A DNA stretch of 51,987 nucleotides from Kitasatospora sp. DSM 101779 (GTDB taxonomy: Bacteria; Actinomycetota; Actinomycetes; Streptomycetales; Streptomycetaceae). Numbering within the stretch: position 1 is the stretch's first letter; every line of letters starts with the position of its first letter. The stretch covers positions 2,058,897 through 2,110,883 of the forward strand of contig NZ_JAHTIK010000001.1 of the NCBI RefSeq assembly GCF_025655475.1. The letters are read 5' to 3'. The position numbers and the translations under genes are program-made. A model generated the notes under the pieces. That model did no database searches. It was not told where the DNA came from and saw only the letters and a list, made by a program, of their open reading frames with translations. Below, piece after piece: positions 8,197 through 15,687 of this stretch.

Positions 8197-9258
8197 ATGA
8201 CCCCGCCCGCCCTGGACGCCCGGCTGCGGGTCGACCGTGCCGCGTTCTCGCTCGACCTCGCGCTCACCGCCGCCCCCGGCGAGGTGCTCGCCCTGCTCGG
8301 GCCGAACGGCGCCGGCAAGTCCACCGCGCTGCGGGCGCTCGCCGGGCTGCTGCCGCTCACCGACGGCCGGCTCGCCCTGGACGGCACGGTGCTGGAGGAC
8401 CCGGCGGCCGGCCTGCACACCCCCGCCGAGGAGCGCCCGGTCGGCGTGGTCTTCCAGGACTACCTGCTCTTCCCGCACCTCGGCGCGCTCGACAACATCG
8501 CCTTCGGTCTGCGCTGCCGGGGCCTGCGCAAGGCCGCCGCCCGGGAGGCCGCCCGGCCCTGGCTGGAGCGGATGGGCCTCGCCGGGCACGCGGCCAGCCG
8601 GCCGCGCAGTCTCTCCGGCGGCCAGGCGCAGCGGGTGGCGCTGGCCCGGGCGCTCGCCGTCCGGCCGCGGCTGCTGCTGCTCGACGAGCCGCTCGCCGCC
8701 CTGGACGCCCGGACGCGGCTCGACGTCCGGGCGCAACTGCGGCGGCACCTCGCCGAGTTCGAGGCGGTCGCGGTGCTCGTCACGCACGACCCGCTGGACG
8801 CCATGGTGCTCGCCGACCGGCTGGTGGTGATCGAGGACGGCCGCGAGGTGCAGTCCGGCACGCCCGCCGAGATCGCCCGGCACCCGCGCACCGACTACAT
8901 CGCCCGCCTGGTCGGCCTCAACCTGTACCGGGGCACCGCCGACGGGCACACCGTCACCCTGCCGGACGGCACGGCCCTCGCCACCACCGAGCGGCTCACC
9001 GGCCCTGCCTTCGTGGCCTTCCCCCCGGACGCCGTCACCCTGCACCGCGGACGCCCCGACTCCAGCGCCCGCAACGCCTGGCCGCTCACCGTCGCCGGTC
9101 TCGACCTGCACGGCGACCGGATCCGGGTCGACCTGACCGGCCCGCTGCCGCTCGCCGCCGACCTCACGCACGGCGCCGCCGCCGAACTCGACCTGGCCCC
9201 CGGCCGGGAGGTCTGGGCCACCGTCAAGGCCGCCCAGACCCACGCCTACCCGGCCTGA
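8197..9258 (+). CDS. modC: Molybdate ABC transporter ATPase ModC with C-terminal TOBE/mop domain
   Basis: ATPase subunit of 353 residues. Walker A GPNGAGKST, Q-loop VFQDYLLFPHLG, signature LSGGQAQRVALARALA, Walker B LLLLDEPLAALD and the H-loop LVTHD are all present. The last 100 residues (from about 240) form a TOBE/mop-like beta domain, in ModC a site for oxyanion binding and allosteric feedback. It starts 19 nt after modB and ends 2 nt from the convergent lipoprotein gene stop. I see no hairpin between these two ends. Confidence 0.94.
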   Translation: MTPPALDARLRVDRAAFSLDLALTAAPGEVLALLGPNGAGKSTALRALAGLLPLTDGRLALDGTVLEDPAAGLHTPAEERPVGVVFQDYLLFPHLGALDNIAFGLRCRGLRKAAAREAARPWLERMGLAGHAASRPRSLSGGQAQRVALARALAVRPRLLLLDEPLAALDARTRLDVRAQLRRHLAEFEAVAVLVTHDPLDAMVLADRLVVIEDGREVQSGTPAEIARHPRTDYIARLVGLNLYRGTADGHTVTLPDGTALATTERLTGPAFVAFPPDAVTLHRGRPDSSARNAWPLTVAGLDLHGDRIRVDLTGPLPLAADLTHGAAAELDLAPGREVWATVKAAQTHAYPA

Positions 9259-9260
9259 GG

Positions 9261-10082
9261 TCAGGCCTTCTTCACCTTCTTCTCGAAGACGGAGAAGTCC
9301 ACGACCTGGTCGGCCGCCGGCTCCTGCACGGTGAACGGCTTGTCGAACTCGCTGAAGTCGAAGGCGGCGGGCTCCGACCCCTGGGTCTGCTCCATCCGGA
9401 TCAGGTACGGCTTGCCCTCGGTGGCGACGTGGAGGGTGAGGTTCTCGCCGTCCCCGGTGGTGACGGTCAGGCCGAAGGTCTTCACACCGTTGGTGGTGCC
9501 GGCGCTGCCCTTGGCGATCTTCTCCTTGCCCTTGTCGCTGTCGTCGGCGAACAGGCCCTTGATCAGGTTGCACATCATGGCGGCCTCCGCCAGCTCCGCC
9601 CGGGTGTCGCCGCCGGTGATGAAGCGGCCCTTGAAGAGTTCGGCGGCGATCGCGGCGTCCTGCGCGGTGGCGCCCGGCTCCTTCGCGACGGCCTTCTTCC
9701 AGGTGGTCTCGTCCGCCCTCAGCCAGGTCTTGCTGCCCGAGTGGCGGAGCTCGAACTGGCCCACCTCGGGGGACGCGACGGTGCCGCTGCAGTTCCCCTG
9801 CTTGTCGGAGGTCAGGTGGACGGCCAGCTTGCTGCCGTCCATGGTGAGTTCGCCGTCGACCTTCACCGAGGCGAGGGCCGCCATGGCCGCGTGCGCCTGC
9901 TCGGAGATCTGGTCCGCGGTCAGGGTGTCCACGGCCAGCGTGGGGACGGGGCTGGCGGACGGCCTGGCCGACGCGGGCGCGGACGCGGCTGCCGGGCCGC
10001 CCTTGTCGCCGTTGCACGCCGTGGCACCGGTGGCCAGCAGGGCGCACAGGACGGACGCGGCGACGGAACGCTTGGAAAGCAT
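9261..10082 (-). CDS. Secreted lipoprotein, LppX/LprG-like
   Basis: A 273-residue exported lipoprotein: basic N terminus, hydrophobic stretch, and lipobox GATAC near residue 23, then an Ala/Ser/Pro linker. The rest (HAAMAALASVKVDGELTMDG, LTSDKQGNCSGTV, VTTGDGENLTLHV) fits the actinobacterial family with an LolA/LppX-type half-barrel, thought to carry lipids or act at the envelope. The ATG at 10082 follows GAAGAGGGA; an in-frame ATG 24 nt earlier is less well placed and would lengthen the signal. The gene is convergent with modC and upstream of the NarL-type regulator, with no evident functional link to either. Function is unproven. Confidence 0.85.
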   Translation of the reverse strand: MLSKRSVAASVLCALLATGATACNGDKGGPAAASAPASARPSASPVPTLAVDTLTADQISEQAHAAMAALASVKVDGELTMDGSKLAVHLTSDKQGNCSGTVASPEVGQFELRHSGSKTWLRADETTWKKAVAKEPGATAQDAAIAAELFKGRFITGGDTRAELAEAAMMCNLIKGLFADDSDKGKEKIAKGSAGTTNGVKTFGLTVTTGDGENLTLHVATEGKPYLIRMEQTQGSEPAAFDFSEFDKPFTVQEPAADQVVDFSVFEKKVKKA

Positions 10083-10214
10083 GGGGATCCCTCTTCGACG
10101 GAACACGAGCGGGAATCAGTATGGGACCGGGGGGTGACACGCCATTCGCCGGGGCCGCCCGTTTGACCAGCCCTTTCCAACCGCGGTGGCACGGCGTCGT
10201 GTACCGGCGGAGCT

Positions 10215-10862
10215 TCAGGCCGGGCGGACGAAGCCCGATTCGTACGCGGTGACCACGGCCTGGGTGCGGTCACGGGCGCCGAGCTTGCCGAGGACGGCGC
10301 TGACGTGGGTCTTGACGGTCTGCACGCCGAGCACCAGCTCTTCGGCGATCTCCGCGTTGGACAGGCCGCGGGCCATCAGCCGCAGCACCTCGGCCTCGCG
10401 GGCCGTCAGCGCCGCGCGGGCCAGGGCATGGGCGGCCCCGGTGTCGCCGCGGCCGGCCGCCAGTCGGCGGACGGCGGCGGGGAGGAGCAGCGAATCGCCG
10501 GCCTCGGCCAGCCGGACGGCGTGCACGATCTCGGCCGGGCGGGCCCGCTTGAGCAGGAATCCGGCGGCGCCGGCCCGCAGCGCCTCGTGCACGTAGTCGT
10601 CGTTCTCGAAGGTGGTGAGGACGAGGATCCGCGGTGGGTCCTCGGTGTCGCGGAGGATCGCGCGGGTGGCGGTGAGGCCGTCCACCTCGGGCATCCGGAC
10701 GTCCATCAGGACGACGTGCGGCCGCAGCGAGCGCACCAGGCCGAGCGCCTCGGCGCCGTCCGCCGCCTCCCCGACGACGCGCAGGTCGCCCTGGGCCTCC
10801 AGGACGGCCCGCAGGCCCGTCCGGACGAGTTCCTCGTCGTCCACCAGCAGGATGTCGATCAT
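10215..10862 (-). CDS. NarL/LuxR-type response regulator
   Basis: A 215-residue two-component regulator. The receiver domain has acidic residues LLVDDEELV, the phospho-acceptor Asp54 (VVLMDVRMPEVDG), the switch Thr in LTTFEN and Lys in FLLKRARP. The C-terminal LuxR HTH reads LTAREAEVLRLMARGLSNAEI followed by AEELVLGVQTVKTHVS. Its ATG overlaps the TGA of the kinase gene (ATGA), so the pair is translationally coupled. The divergent ABC exporter operon across the 22-bp palindrome at 12059-12080 is the likely target. Confidence 0.94.
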   Translation of the reverse strand: MIDILLVDDEELVRTGLRAVLEAQGDLRVVGEAADGAEALGLVRSLRPHVVLMDVRMPEVDGLTATRAILRDTEDPPRILVLTTFENDDYVHEALRAGAAGFLLKRARPAEIVHAVRLAEAGDSLLLPAAVRRLAAGRGDTGAAHALARAALTAREAEVLRLMARGLSNAEIAEELVLGVQTVKTHVSAVLGKLGARDRTQAVVTAYESGFVRPA

Positions 10863-12034
10863 TCGGCCAACCGTATCGGCAGACTGACGGACAGCACCCA
10901 GTCGCCGTCGATGCGGCCGGCCTCGGCCTCGCCGCCGAGCAGCACGGCCCGCTCCCGGACACCGCGCAGCCCCCGGCCGCCCCGGGCGGCCCTCCCGCCG
11001 CGCGGCGGACCGGCCGGCAGCGCGGTGGCGCAGCGCAGGCCGAGCCGGCCGGCGTCGATCGCGGCGCGGACCCGGATCGGCGTGCCGGGCGCGTGCTTGA
11101 GGGCGTTGGTGACGCCCTCCTGGACGATCCGGTAGGCCTCGCGGGAGACCACGCCGGGCAGTCTGGCGGCGAGCGCCGGGTCGACCGACGCCTCGACGGG
11201 ACTGCCGGCGGCCCGGGCGGCCTCGAACAGCGTGGGCACCCGGTCGAGTCCGGGCCGCTCGGCGGCTGCGCCGTCCGGGGTCTCGCGGAGCAGGACGAGC
11301 ATCCGCTCCAGGTCCTCCATGGCCTGCCGGCCGGTGGTCTCGATCGCCTCCAGGGCCTTCTCCCGAAAGGCCGGGTCGGTGACCTCGCGGGCGGCTCCGG
11401 CCTGCAGCACGGTGACGGTGAGCGCGTGGCCGATCGAGTCGTGCAGCTCCCGGGCGAGCCGGTTGCGTTCCAGCAGGCGTTCGGCGCGCAGCTCCGCGGC
11501 GGCCAGCCGGTCCGCCGCCGATGGGCCCAGCAGCCTTACGGCCAGGGCAAGTTGGAGCCTTCCGGCGAGCACGATCAGCCAGAGCAGGGCGAGGCAGAAC
11601 GGCGGGAGCAGCAGCGGCCCCCAGGGCGGGGCGGTCAGCAGGTCGACGGCGAGCATCAGCCCGCGGACGGTGACCAGCCCGGCCACGAAGCCGAGACCCA
11701 CCCGGGCGACCAGCCACCCGGCCGTCCGGCCGCGGTCGCTCCAGCTCGCCGACGGGGAGGCCCCGATGGACTCCGCCCGGCCGGGTGCCAGCAGCAGCCC
11801 GGCGAGCACCCCCTCGGCCCGCCGGGTGGCGGGCAGCAGCGCCGCCAGACCCAGCAGGGCGGTGTCCAGGCCTGCGCTCACCGCCACCGCCCACCAGAGC
11901 GGCCGGCCGGACTCGGTACCGGGATACACCAGCAGCACGGCGGTGACGAACACCGTGCCGGTCAGCAGGTGCAGCCAGCGCGCATAGGTGGCGGCCTGCA
12001 GCAGCGGGGCGAGGAACGGGGGCACGACGGCCAT
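10859..12034 (-). CDS. Two-component sensor histidine kinase, HisKA_3 type
   Basis: A 391-residue membrane kinase. The N-terminal half has about five or six hydrophobic segments with short loops, an intramembrane-sensing layout. The dimerisation/phospho-acceptor motif is NRLARELHDSIGHALTV, and the GHKL domain shows EGVTNALKHAPG (N box) and GRGLRGVRERAVLLGG (G box). GGGAGG directly abuts the ATG at 12034, too close to serve it; a GTG three codons in (12025) has GGAGG at 9 nt and may be the real start. It is coupled to the response regulator by ATGA overlap and is divergent from an ABC exporter, a common arrangement for antibiotic or envelope-stress sensing. Confidence 0.9.
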   Translation of the reverse strand: MAVVPPFLAPLLQAATYARWLHLLTGTVFVTAVLLVYPGTESGRPLWWAVAVSAGLDTALLGLAALLPATRRAEGVLAGLLLAPGRAESIGASPSASWSDRGRTAGWLVARVGLGFVAGLVTVRGLMLAVDLLTAPPWGPLLLPPFCLALLWLIVLAGRLQLALAVRLLGPSAADRLAAAELRAERLLERNRLARELHDSIGHALTVTVLQAGAAREVTDPAFREKALEAIETTGRQAMEDLERMLVLLRETPDGAAAERPGLDRVPTLFEAARAAGSPVEASVDPALAARLPGVVSREAYRIVQEGVTNALKHAPGTPIRVRAAIDAGRLGLRCATALPAGPPRGGRAARGGRGLRGVRERAVLLGGEAEAGRIDGDWVLSVSLPIRLAE

Positions 12035-12058
12035 CCTCCCAGGTGGGCGCCGTGCACG

Positions 12059-12080
12059 GCCTCCCTCCCGGGAGGGAGGC
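12059..12080. promoter_or_regulatory. Perfect 22-bp palindrome in the divergent two-component/ABC promoter region
   Basis: The palindrome is symmetric about CCCGGG (12067-12072), with GCCTCCCT on the left and AGGGAGGC on the right. It lies between the kinase start (12034) and the ABC ATPase start (12156). A related half-copy CTCCCGGGCGGGA follows at about 12087-12099. It is a good candidate site for the NarL-type regulator or another dimeric repressor. Confidence 0.6.
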
Positions 12081-12155
12081 GGTCCACTCCCGGGCGGGAT
12101 GTCCCGGCGGCCCGGGCCCGGTTGGCTGGAGGCATCGACCAGGGGAGGTACGACG

Positions 12156-13064
12156 GTGATCGAGGTCAGGAACCTGACCAAGCGGTACGGCGCGACCACG
12201 GCCGTGGCCGGGCTGGACTTCCGGGTGGAGCCGGGCCGGGTGACGGGCTTCCTCGGCCCGAACGGGGCCGGGAAGTCCACCACGCTGCGGATGGTGCTCG
12301 GCCTGGACCGGCCGACCGCGGGCGAGGCGCTGGTGCACGGCCGCCCGTACGCCGCACTGGAGGCGCCGCTGCGCAGGGTGGGCGCCCTGCTGGACGCCCA
12401 CGCGGTGCACGGCGGCCGGACGGCCCGCGGCCACCTGCGCTGGCTCGCGGCGAGCAACGGCCTGCCACGGCGCCGGATCGAGGAGGTGCTGGAGCAGGTC
12501 GGGCTGGCCGAGGCCGCCGACCGCCGCATCAGGGGCTTCTCGCTCGGCATGCGGCAGCGGCTCGGGGTCGCCGCCGCGCTGCTCGGCGACCCGCCGGTGC
12601 TGCTGCTGGACGAGCCGGTGAACGGCCTCGACCCGGAGGGCATCCGGTGGATCCGCACCCTGCTGCGCGGCCTCGCCGGTGAGGGCCGGGCGGTGCTGGT
12701 CTCCTCCCACCTGATGGCCGAGATGGCGCTCACCGCGGACCACCTGGTGGTGGTCGGCCGGGGCCGGCTGCTGGCCGACCTGTCCACCGAGGCCTTCCTG
12801 GCGCAGCACGGGCGGGCGAGGGTCCGGGTGCGCGCCGTCGACCCGCTGAAGCTGGCCGACCTGCTGCGGACCTCGGGCACGGCGGCCCGACCGGTGGAGG
12901 GCGGCGCCTGGGAGGTCTCCGGCGCCGCCCCGGAGGAGATCGGCGCGCTGGCCGCCCGGCACGGTGTCGCCTTGTACGAACTGTCGTTGCTGCAGGACTC
13001 GTTGGAGGAGGCTTTCATGAGGATGACCGCGGACGCGGTGGAGTACCGGGCGGTGGCGGCATGA
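12156..13064 (+). CDS. ABC exporter ATP-binding protein
   Basis: ATPase of 302 residues in the DrrA/CcmA-like exporter class. Walker A GPNGAGKSTTLRM, signature FSLGMRQRLGVAAALLG (LSGGQ replaced by FSLGM, usual in this class), Walker B VLLLDEPVNGLDPEG and the H-loop VSSHLMAEM are visible. The C-terminal 90 residues are the usual accessory region. The GTG at 12156 has GGGGAGG about 7 nt upstream. The stop overlaps the ATG of the permease gene. Adjacent to a NarL-type two-component pair, it likely exports a drug, peptide or lipid in response to that sensor; the substrate cannot be read from sequence. Confidence 0.92.
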   Translation: MIEVRNLTKRYGATTAVAGLDFRVEPGRVTGFLGPNGAGKSTTLRMVLGLDRPTAGEALVHGRPYAALEAPLRRVGALLDAHAVHGGRTARGHLRWLAASNGLPRRRIEEVLEQVGLAEAADRRIRGFSLGMRQRLGVAAALLGDPPVLLLDEPVNGLDPEGIRWIRTLLRGLAGEGRAVLVSSHLMAEMALTADHLVVVGRGRLLADLSTEAFLAQHGRARVRVRAVDPLKLADLLRTSGTAARPVEGGAWEVSGAAPEEIGALAARHGVALYELSLLQDSLEEAFMRMTADAVEYRAVAA

Positions 13065-13798
13065 GCGCGGCGCTCGCCCTGCGCGCGGAGTGGGCCAAGT
13101 TCACCACGCTGCGCTCCCAGTGGATCACCCCGCTGCTCGCGGTGCTGCTCACCACCGGCATCACCGCCGCCGTTCAGGCCGCGTACGGCCGCGTCGACAC
13201 CTCGCTGGAGGACGACCCGGCCGGCGGCATCTACTACGGCCTGCTGTTCGGCCACGTCGCGGTCGTCTGCAGCGGCGTCCTGCTGGTCGGCCAGGAGTAC
13301 GCCTCCGGCACGGTTCGCGCCTCGCTGGCGGCCGTCCCGCGGCGCGGCCGGTTCTACGCCGGAAAGCTGCTGCTCGGCACCGGGGTCGGACTGGTCGTCG
13401 GGCTCCTCTCGGTGGCCGGCACGCACCTGGCGACCGCCGCGACCGTGGGCCTCGACCTCGGGCAGCCCGGTGCGGGGCGCAGCGTCGTCGCCGGTGTGCT
13501 GTACCACCCGCTGCTGCTGGTGATCTGCCTCGGCGCCACCGCGATGCTGCGCAACCTCACCGCCGCGATGGGACTGCTGACGCCCGCGGTCTTCCTCGGC
13601 ACGACCTTCCTCACCGCGCTGCCCGGGGTCCGCGAGGCGGCGTACTTCCTGCCGGACCGGGCCGGCCTGTACGCGATGAACTACCGCGCCGACCCGGCCG
13701 TTCCCTACGGGCACTGGACGGGTCTGCTGGTGATGGCGCTCTGGGCGGCGGCGGCCGCGTGGGGCGGGCTGGTCTCGCTGCAGCGGCACGACGCCTGA
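13061..13798 (+). CDS. ABC-2 type exporter permease
   Basis: A 245-residue membrane protein with six predicted hydrophobic segments, starting ALRAEWAKFTTLRSQWITP, a typical cytoplasmic entry of actinobacterial ABC-2 permeases, and containing GQEYASGTVRASLAAVPRRG, the conserved coupling segment. The ATG overlaps the ATPase stop (ATGA), so both are made together as a half-transporter pair that would assemble as 2+2. It ends 40 nt before the promoter of the EamA leader. Confidence 0.9.
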   Translation: MSAALALRAEWAKFTTLRSQWITPLLAVLLTTGITAAVQAAYGRVDTSLEDDPAGGIYYGLLFGHVAVVCSGVLLVGQEYASGTVRASLAAVPRRGRFYAGKLLLGTGVGLVVGLLSVAGTHLATAATVGLDLGQPGAGRSVVAGVLYHPLLLVICLGATAMLRNLTAAMGLLTPAVFLGTTFLTALPGVREAAYFLPDRAGLYAMNYRADPAVPYGHWTGLLVMALWAAAAAWGGLVSLQRHDA

Positions 13799-13837
13799 CC
13801 ACGGCGGGCCCGCGGCGGGGACGGCCGGGCCGGCGGG

Positions 13838-13843
13838 TAGGGT
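13838..13843 (+). promoter_or_regulatory. -10 box TAGGGT for a leaderless leader ORF
   Basis: TAGGGT ends 7 nt before the ATG at 13851, so transcription should start at or next to the first codon of the leader ORF. No clear -35 is visible. Confidence 0.55.
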
Positions 13844-13850
13844 GACCGCC

Positions 13851-13886
13851 ATGCATCTGGCTGTTCTGCCGCCTCCCGCCGCCTGA
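13851..13886 (+). CDS. 11-residue leader peptide MHLAVLPPPAA upstream of the EamA gene
   Basis: Short ORF reading M-H-L-A-V-L-P-P-P-A-A-stop. It is positioned for leaderless initiation (TAGGGT 7 nt upstream) and also has GGGTGA as a possible weak ribosome site. It carries GCT, GTT and CCT, uncommon codons here, and three consecutive prolines three codons before the stop, a sequence type that slows ribosomes and depends on EF-P. The TGA sits in the loop of a 7-bp hairpin (13877-13883 with 13890-13896), so a ribosome pausing at the Pro run or stop would block that stem. I infer a cis-regulatory role; whether it is translated is not shown. Confidence 0.5.
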   Translation: MHLAVLPPPAA

Positions 13887-13975
13887 GCGGGCGGCGAGGC
13901 CACGGAAGACCGTGACTCCGGGGTGAGGCCCCGGGGCGGTCGGCGCTGCCCGCGGACGGGACCACGCGACCGACC
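13877..13975 (+). ncRNA. Structured leader RNA with four successive hairpins
   Basis: Perfect or near-perfect stems follow one another: 13877-13883 with 13890-13896 (7 bp, loop TGAGCG); 13901-13905 with 13910-13914 (5 bp, AAGA loop); 13916-13923 with 13929-13936 (8 bp, one G-U); and 13938-13943 with 13970-13975 (6 bp), which encloses 13949-13952 with 13957-13960. A second GCCGCC at 13868-13873 could replace the first arm. The EamA ribosome site GGGAG (13984-13988) follows directly. I do not recognise a known riboswitch class. Confidence 0.5.
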
Positions 13976-13995
13976 TCTTCTGTGGGAGAACATCC

Positions 13996-15000
13996 ATGTC
14001 CACCCCCTCCGCCCTGCCCGTCGGCCGGGGCCTGCTCTACATCACCTTCTCCGCGACGGCCTGGGGCACCGCCGGTGCCGCCGCCGCCCTGCTGTACGAC
14101 GGCAGCGGGCTCGGCCCGCTCGCCCTCACGTTCTGGCGGTCGGTCGGCGGCGTCGTCCTGCTGCTGGCCGTCCGGGCCGGCACCGGGCGCCGGCGCGGTG
14201 ACCGGCGGCGTCCGGCGGGTGCGGTGCTGCCGCTGCGCCGCCGGGTCGTCCGGATCGCGGTCAACGGCCTCGGGCTGACGGTCTTCCAGGCGGCGTACTT
14301 CGTCGCCGTCCAGCAGACCGGCCTGGCCGTGGCCACCGTGGTGACCCTCGGGTCGGCACCGGTGCTCGTCGCGGTCGGCGCCCGGCTGACCATGGGTGAG
14401 CGCCTCGGCGGCGCGGGCGTCGTGGCCGTGTCCGGCGCGCTGGCCGGCCTGGCCGTCCTCGTCCTCGGGGACGGCGGCAGCGGCGAGGTCCGGCCCGCCG
14501 GGGTGCTCTGGGCGCTGGTGTCGGCGTCCGGGTACGGCTGCATCACCCTGTACACCCGCCGGCTCGGCCGGGCCGGCGAGACGCAGAGCCCGTCGGCGAC
14601 CACGCTCCGGTCGTTCGCGGTGTGCGCGGTCTGCCTGCTGCCGTTCGCCCTCGCCGAGGGGGTGCTGCCGCAGTCCGCGGGTCTCGGCCGGACGGTGCTG
14701 CTGCTGGTCTACCTGGCCTCGGTGCCGACGGCGCTCGCGTACGCGCTGTACTTCGCGGGCGCGGCGGTCGTCCGGGCCACCACGGCCTCGGTGATCGCCC
14801 TGATCGAGCCGGTGAGCGCGACGGGGATCGCCGTCCTGCTGCTCGGCGAGCACCTGACGGCGGCGACCGTCGCCGGAACGGCCGTCCTGCTCGCCTCCGT
14901 CACCGGCCTCGCCGTCGCCGAGGCGCGCCCGCTCGGCCGGACGGCCGCAGCCGGGACGGTCGCGGAGGACCGGCAGCCCTCCGGCGCAGCCGCGAGGTAG
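13996..15000 (+). CDS. EamA-family (DMT superfamily) metabolite transporter
   Basis: A 334-residue inner-membrane transporter with ten predicted helices in two EamA repeats: repeat one begins [21 protein letters not shown] and contains [15 protein letters not shown]; repeat two ends [36 protein letters not shown], the signature EPV...GE segment. Family members export amino acids, metabolites or drugs (RhtA, YdcZ and others); the substrate is unknown. GGGAG stands 7 nt ahead of the ATG. The gene lies behind the structured leader described at 13838-13975, which suggests ligand- or translation-dependent control. It ends in a low-complexity cytoplasmic tail. Confidence 0.9.
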   Translation: MSTPSALPVGRGLLYITFSATAWGTAGAAAALLYDGSGLGPLALTFWRSVGGVVLLLAVRAGTGRRRGDRRRPAGAVLPLRRRVVRIAVNGLGLTVFQAAYFVAVQQTGLAVATVVTLGSAPVLVAVGARLTMGERLGGAGVVAVSGALAGLAVLVLGDGGSGEVRPAGVLWALVSASGYGCITLYTRRLGRAGETQSPSATTLRSFAVCAVCLLPFALAEGVLPQSAGLGRTVLLLVYLASVPTALAYALYFAGAAVVRATTASVIALIEPVSATGIAVLLLGEHLTAATVAGTAVLLASVTGLAVAEARPLGRTAAAGTVAEDRQPSGAAAR

Positions 15001-15089
15001 AAGCCGTACGCCCCCGGCGGCTCTCCCCCACACAGGGTCGTCGGGGGCCAGCCGCGTTCGAGGGCCGGCAGGCGGTAGCGGGGCTGCGG

Positions 15090-15591
15090 ACGGGGGGTTC
15101 CCGGGTGGGGAGGGCGGCGAGGTCCCGGCAGAGCGCGGCAGCGCGGTCCGGGCCTTCGGCGGTGGCCCGGGGATGCGACCGGCCTCGATGACCCGTCGCC
15201 AGTCCGTGCACCACGCCGCCGGGCCGCAGCACCCGGGCGGCCTCGGCGAGCACCGGTTCGGCGTCCGGCAGCAGGTGGAGCAGCCGGACCAGGACGACGG
15301 CGTCCGCCCGGCCGGGTGCGAGCGGAAGCCGGGCGGCGTCGCCCCGCACCACGTGGCCCGGCATCCGGTCGGCGGCGACGGCGGCCACGCCACGCGGAAC
15401 GGTCGACGCCGAGCACGGCCCGGCCGGGACGGCGCAGCCGGGCGGTGACGATACCGGTGCCGCAGGCGACGTCCAGCAGCAGACCGGCGCGGCCGGCAGC
15501 AGCCGTTCGACCGCCGCCGCCGCGGCCTCGGCGCGCTCCTCGCCACCGCGGGTCGCGCCGAGGTCACGGCCGCGCCGTCGTACTCGAGCAC
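15090..15591 (-). pseudogene. Class I SAM-dependent methyltransferase, broken by at least three frameshifts
   Basis: Conserved pieces occur in order on the minus strand but in different frames: VLEYDGAAVTSARP; then TRGGEERAEAAAAAVERLLP; then GLLLDVACGTGIVTARLRRP with RAVLGVDRSA (SAM-binding motif I, DVACGTG); then VAAVAADRMPGHVVRGDAARLPL and DAVVLVRLLHLLPDAEPVLAE ending AARVLRPGGVV. A coherent protein would need three frame changes between 15540 and 15390. The C-terminal third after LRPGGVV is not recognisable. A GTG at 15591 may have been the start. Sequencing or assembly error is possible but three separate indels in about 150 nt favour decay. The gene sits between the EamA gene end and a dispersed repeat. 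Confidence 0.75.
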
Positions 15592-15603
15592 GGCCGGGCA
15601 CAG

Positions 15604-15682
15604 CGTGTCTTCAAAGGAGTACGGGTGCCTCGTAGGGGGCCCGTGGGGCACCTGAACCGACCACTGGGCACCCTTCGAAGAC
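15604..15682 (-). repeat. ~79-bp dispersed palindromic repeat, copy 1
   Basis: Its ends are inverted copies of each other (GTCTTCGAAGG on the minus strand at one end, GTCTTCAAAGG on the plus strand at the other) with an inner GGGTGCC / GGCACCC pair, so the whole element folds back. It aligns over its length with 40637-40714 with one indel. It stands 5 nt behind the TAG stop of the PTH2-like gene and may act as its terminator. Confidence 0.75.
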
Positions 15683-15687
15683 GACTC

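Noticed and set aside
13705..15651. Very long open frames opposite or across real genes (here, also 28039-31188 and 10859-13993 upstream parts)
   Set aside because: These are third-position GC shadows: no ribosome site, no domain, Arg/Pro/Gly-rich translations and real genes in the other strand or frame.
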